From JALZKA01 sp963725035 (lineage in GTDB: Bacteria; Actinomycetota; Thermoleophilia; Solirubrobacterales; 70-9): a stretch of DNA of 64,000 nucleotides. The notes beneath the pieces are model-generated. The model did not search any database, was not told the DNA's origin, and saw only the letters and a list, made by a program, of their open reading frames with translations. Both the position numbers and the translations under genes were made by a program. Where the stretch lies: assembly GCA_963725035.1 (NCBI GenBank), contig CAVRWX010000001.1, forward strand, positions 62,001 through 126,000, written 5' to 3'. Shown in pieces: positions 60,643 through 64,000 of the stretch (position 1 is its first letter; each line of letters begins with the position of its first letter).

Positions 60643-61507
60643 ATGGGCGAGAGATTCGACGTCCGGGGCAAGACAGCCATCGTCACGGGCGGCGCGCGAG
60701 GCATCGGCCTCGGCTGCTCGCAGGCGCTCGCAAAGCGCGGCGCGCGGGTCGTGGTCGTGGACCTCGACCAGGAGGCGTGCGACGCCGCGGCCGCTGAGAT
60801 CTCGCCCGACTCCTTCGGGCTCGCCGCAGACGTCACCGACCTCGGTGCGATGCAAGAGCTCATGGCGAAGGTCGTCAAGGAGTGCGGTGGCGTCGATGTT
60901 GTCATCGCCAACGCCGGCATCGCGCAGACCGGCGCGACCGTCAGGGCAATGCCGAGGGAGCTGGGCGATCGCGTCCTGGCCGTAAACCTCAACGGCGTCT
61001 ACAACACGACGCTGGCTGCCCTGCCGGAGATCGCGGCTCGTAGGGGCCACATCGTCGTCACCGCCTCTGTGTATGCCTTCGTCAACGGGACCGGCCAGGC
61101 CCCCTACGCAATGGCGAAGGCCGGGGTCGAACAGCTCGGCCGTGCGCTCAGAGTCGAGCTCGCGCCTCACGGCGCCGGCGCCAGCGTCGCCTACTTCGGG
61201 TTCATCGACACCGTGATGGTCCAGCAGCTGCTCGACGGCGATCGCTCCGCCGACAAGGTGAGGGATCTGGTGCCGAAGATGCTCCTGAAGCGGCTCACGC
61301 CCGAACAGGCCGGCGAGACGGTCGCCCGCGGCATCGAGACGCGCAAGCCGCGGATCATCACTCCCGCGGCGCTGGGCCGCCTACAGCACTTTCCGCGGGA
61401 TCATCAACCCGCTCATCGACTCCTGGATGGTCAAGAACGCTGAAACGCAAGACCTCGTGCGCGACCTCGATTCACGCGCCGACGAAGAACAGATCACGTC
61501 GGCCTGA
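60643..61507 (+). CDS. short-chain dehydrogenase/reductase, one frameshift near the C-terminus
   Basis: A 287-aa classical SDR after removing one C near 61380. It has the cofactor motif TGGARGIGLG, the NAG motif (IANAGIAQ) and the catalytic Ser-Tyr-Lys in VTASVYAF and YAMAK. After the shift the chain continues YSTFRGIINPLIDSWMVKN to the stop at 61505-61507. Asp in VVVDLDQEA favours NAD(H). The substrate is unknown. It is probably leaderless, and 75 bases ahead of an MMPL transporter gene. Confidence 0.88.
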
Positions 61508-61582
61508 GCCTCGTTCAACCGCCACTTGTCGTCGTGGTCTGAAGTTGCCGTAAGTCGATTCGCTAATTTGGCCCGCTAGCCG

Positions 61583-63763
61583 ATGTCAGCGCTCGCTTCA
61601 TTCGTCACAGGCCGCCGCACCAAGTGGGTCGTCGTCGCCCTGTGGATCGTCGCTGTCGCGGCGCTGACGCCGGTCGGCGCGAAGCTCGTCGACGAGACCC
61701 AGGACGACACCGCGTCGTTCCTGCCCGAGTCGGCCGAGTCCACCGAGGTCGTCGAGATCCTCGACGAGGAGTTCGACGCCGGAGAAACGACCCAGGGCCT
61801 TCTGATCTATCACCGCGAGGGCGGCCTCACCCCGGCCGACGAGGAGAAGATCGTCGCGCGACGCGGAGGCGGTCGAGGCGCTCTCCGACGAGGAGCTTCC
61901 GCCGACTCGACCGGCTGATCCTCCGACCGTCCCGGTTCGGAGGACGACGGCGCCGCCCGGGCTCGTCTCCCCGGACGGCGACCTCGCCTACACCGTCCTC
62001 ATCGTTCCCACGGACTTCGAGAAGGCCGCCGACTGGGGTGAGAACGTCCGCGAGACCACTGGCGACGGCGAGGACGGACTCGAGATCCTGCTCTCAGGCG
62101 ACCTCGGCTTCTCCGTGGACGCCGAAGAGGTCTTCAGCGATTTCGACGCTGAAGCTCCTGATCGCGACCGCGGTGCTCGTTCTCATCCTGCTCGGCGCTG
62201 ATCTACCGCGCCGTCCTGGTTGCGCTGACGCCGCTCGTCGTCGTCTTCTTCGCCTACTCGGTCGCTACGGCGTTCGTCTACCTGTACGCCAAATCGGGCG
62301 CGACCGTTTCCTCGAACGGCACCTCGATCCTGGTCGTGCTCATGTTCGGGATCACGACCGACTACTGCCTGCTGCTGGTCTCCCGCTATCGCGAGGAGCT
62401 CCACCGGATCGAGGACAAGCACGACGCGATGCAGCGCGCCGTCAGCCGCACCGGGCCCGACGATCCTTGCCTCGGGCCTGACCGTCTCGCTCGCGATGCT
62501 CACGCTGACCCTGGCCGACGCACAGCTCACCTCGACGCTGGGCCCGGTCGCCGCGATCGGGGTCGCCACGGGCATGCTCGCCGGCCTCACGCTGCTGCCG
62601 GCGCTGCTCACGATCTTCGGCCGCAAGGGCTTCTGGCCGCGCCACGGTCTCGTCGCCTACGACCCCGATCACGCCTTCGAGCGCCGCCAGGGCCTCTGGC
62701 GGCGGATCGGCGACCGCGTCCTGCAGCGCCCCGGGCTGGCGCTCGCGCTCACGACGTTCCTGTTCGTCGGCGGCGCACTCGGGATCCTCGCCTACAAGGT
62801 CGACTACTCCACGACCAACTTCTTCAAGAAGTCGGTCGAATCGGTCGAAGGCTTCGAGCTCATGGAGCAGGAGTTCCCCGCCGGCATCCTCTTCCCGACG
62901 ACCCTCCTCGTCGAAAGCACCGACGGACCGCGTCAGCGGACAGCGACGTTGCCACCGCGAGCACCGCGGTTGAGGAGGTCGAGGGCGTTTCCGAAACCCT
63001 GCCGACCCGCCAAATCTCCGAAGACGGGACCATGACGACGGTCAACGTGATCCTCGAGGACGACCCGTTCACGAAGGATGCGCTCAACGTCGTGCCGGAC
63101 ATGCGCGACGCCGTCTCAGACCTCGACGGCATCACCGTTCTCGTCGGTGGTGGCTCGGCGATCCAGTACGACTTCGACGAGGCGATCGAGTCCGACCTGC
63201 GCCTGATCGCGCCGATCGCGCTCCTGGTGATCGGATTGATCCTCGCGATCCTGCTGCGCTCGCTCGTCGCACCGCTCGTCCTGATCGCGAGCGTCGTCTT
63301 GAGCTTCCTCTGCACGCTCGGCCTGAGCGTGCTCTTCATTCGCTTCGTCGTCGGCGATGCGGGCATCGACGCCTCGATCCCCACCTTCGCGTTCATCTTC
63401 CTGGTGGCGCTCGGGATCGACTACACGATCTTCCTGATGGCTCGCGTCCGCGAGGAGGCGCGCAATCACGGAACCCGCGAGGGCATGCTGCGCGCGATCT
63501 CGGCCACCGGCCCGGTCATCACCAGCGCCGGGATCATCCTGGCCGGCACCTTCTCGGTCCTCATGACCCTGCCGGTCACGTTCACGTTCGACCTCGGATT
63601 CATGGTCGCGCTGGGCATCCTCCTCGACACCTTCATCGTGCGAACGATCATGGTCCCGGCCGCCGTCGAGCTGATCGGCGACAAGATCTGGTGGCCGTCA
63701 ACCGCCCAGAGCGGCGGCGCGCTCCACGAGGAGACCGACGAGCACCCGGCCGATCCGGCTTAG
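61583..63763 (+). CDS. MMPL/RND-family transporter, about six frameshifts
   Basis: The span equals 727 codons, the normal size for a single-chain MMPL protein. Pieces in different frames tile it in order: N-terminal anchor and first periplasmic domain (TKWVVVALWIVAVAALTP...), helices 2-6 (ILVVLMFGITTDYCLLLVSR, GLTVSLAMLTLTLAD), a central loop, the second periplasmic domain, and helices 8-12 (FIFLVALGIDYTIFLMARVREE). Shifts lie near 61865, 62145, 62205, 62455 and 62925. Both proton-relay motifs are intact, which argues for sequence errors, but a pseudogene cannot be ruled out. Confidence 0.75.
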
Positions 63764-63778
63764 GACCTGGGTCGGCGC

Positions 63779-63991
63779 TCAGTAGGGAGGGTTGCGCGGG
63801 GGGCGCGGCGGCGGCGCGCCCGGCCGCGGCCCACGGCTCATCAAGAAGAGTCCGATCAAGAGGCCGACGATCCCGACGATCATCAGGATCAGGCCCACCG
63901 TCGAGAGGTCGACCTGCTCGATCGAGTCGTTGACCGCGAAGCGGAGGATCGCGCCGACGGCGATGAGGAAGAGCGAGGAGCCAATAGCCAT
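63779..63991 (-). CDS. DUF6458-type small membrane protein
   Basis: A 70-aa protein with two membrane helices (SLFLIAVGAILRFAVND and TVGLILMIVGIVGLLIGLFL) and a Pro/Arg-rich tail (GPRPGAPPPRPPRNPPY). The pattern FLIAVGAIL-RFAV...DLSTVG-ILMIVG is typical of the actinobacterial DUF6458 family, of unknown role. ATG at 63991 is preferred; an in-frame ATG at 64000 is also open at the window edge. Confidence 0.8.
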   Translation of the reverse strand: MAIGSSLFLIAVGAILRFAVNDSIEQVDLSTVGLILMIVGIVGLLIGLFLMSRGPRPGAPPPRPPRNPPY

Positions 63992-64000
63992 GGCGGGCAT

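Noticed and set aside
1..64000. CRISPR arrays, insertion sequences, integrases or phage genes
   Set aside because: No regularly spaced repeats, transposase or integrase motifs were seen on either strand.

Overview
The window comes from a high-GC actinobacterium. The best fit is the class Thermoleophilia (Solirubrobacterales-like), inferred from gene content: an Mce cluster, an R2-like oxidase, AidB-like and SCP2 proteins, a DUF6458 protein, leaderless-type promoters and GTG/TTG starts. It looks like ordinary chromosome. No phage, insertion sequence, CRISPR array or tRNA was found. About 18 single-base frameshifts break otherwise well-preserved genes, including housekeeping ones (asd, sdhA, recR). 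Most are +1 insertions next to G/C runs, so I read them mainly as assembly or sequencing indels rather than gene decay. Where the pieces can be joined, full-length lengths are given.

Layout. 1-15062: metG and rsmI in the same orientation, separated by a six-gene Mce (MlaD-domain) operon without YrbE permeases and a secreted protein; then a ROK kinase, an LCP cell-wall ligase and an FmdB-like zinc ribbon. 15110-20376: glycyl-tRNA synthetase; a repeat-rich gap and an AbiEi/DUF559 nuclease-like gene bracketed by two related 45-bp palindromes; a MOSC protein; a TetR regulator divergent from an R2-like diiron oxidase fused to an SCP2 domain, with a clear operator between them. 20502-34064: a PAS-GGDEF-EAL protein, a fatty-acid hydroxylase, an AT-hook/winged-helix protein, icd-mdh, lipid genes (SCP2, AidB-like acyl-CoA dehydrogenase, enoyl-CoA hydratase), a site-2 protease and two tandem GAF-GGDEF genes.

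34135-47189 is the most unusual part. A Bacillus-type sdhCAB operon runs without a gap into a GNAT gene and three tandem paralogues (about 560 aa each) of an asparagine-synthetase-like adenylating enzyme. A nested inverted repeat follows, and then a second, different succinate dehydrogenase/fumarate reductase set (flavoprotein, long Fe-S protein, CCG-domain protein) of the class-E/Mfr type. The function of the triplicated enzymes is unknown to me.

47233-63991: a FUSC-type membrane protein, a cation/proton antiporter, lysC-asd, a PadR-MMPL pair with a CRP-like site and triple operator repeat, dnaX-ybaB-recR, two secreted or hydrolytic proteins (M15-like, M19 dipeptidase), the SRP RNA (ffs), an SDR, a second MMPL transporter and a DUF6458 protein. 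A recurrent feature is a TANNNT -10 box only 6-7 bases upstream of the start codon, which indicates many leaderless mRNAs.
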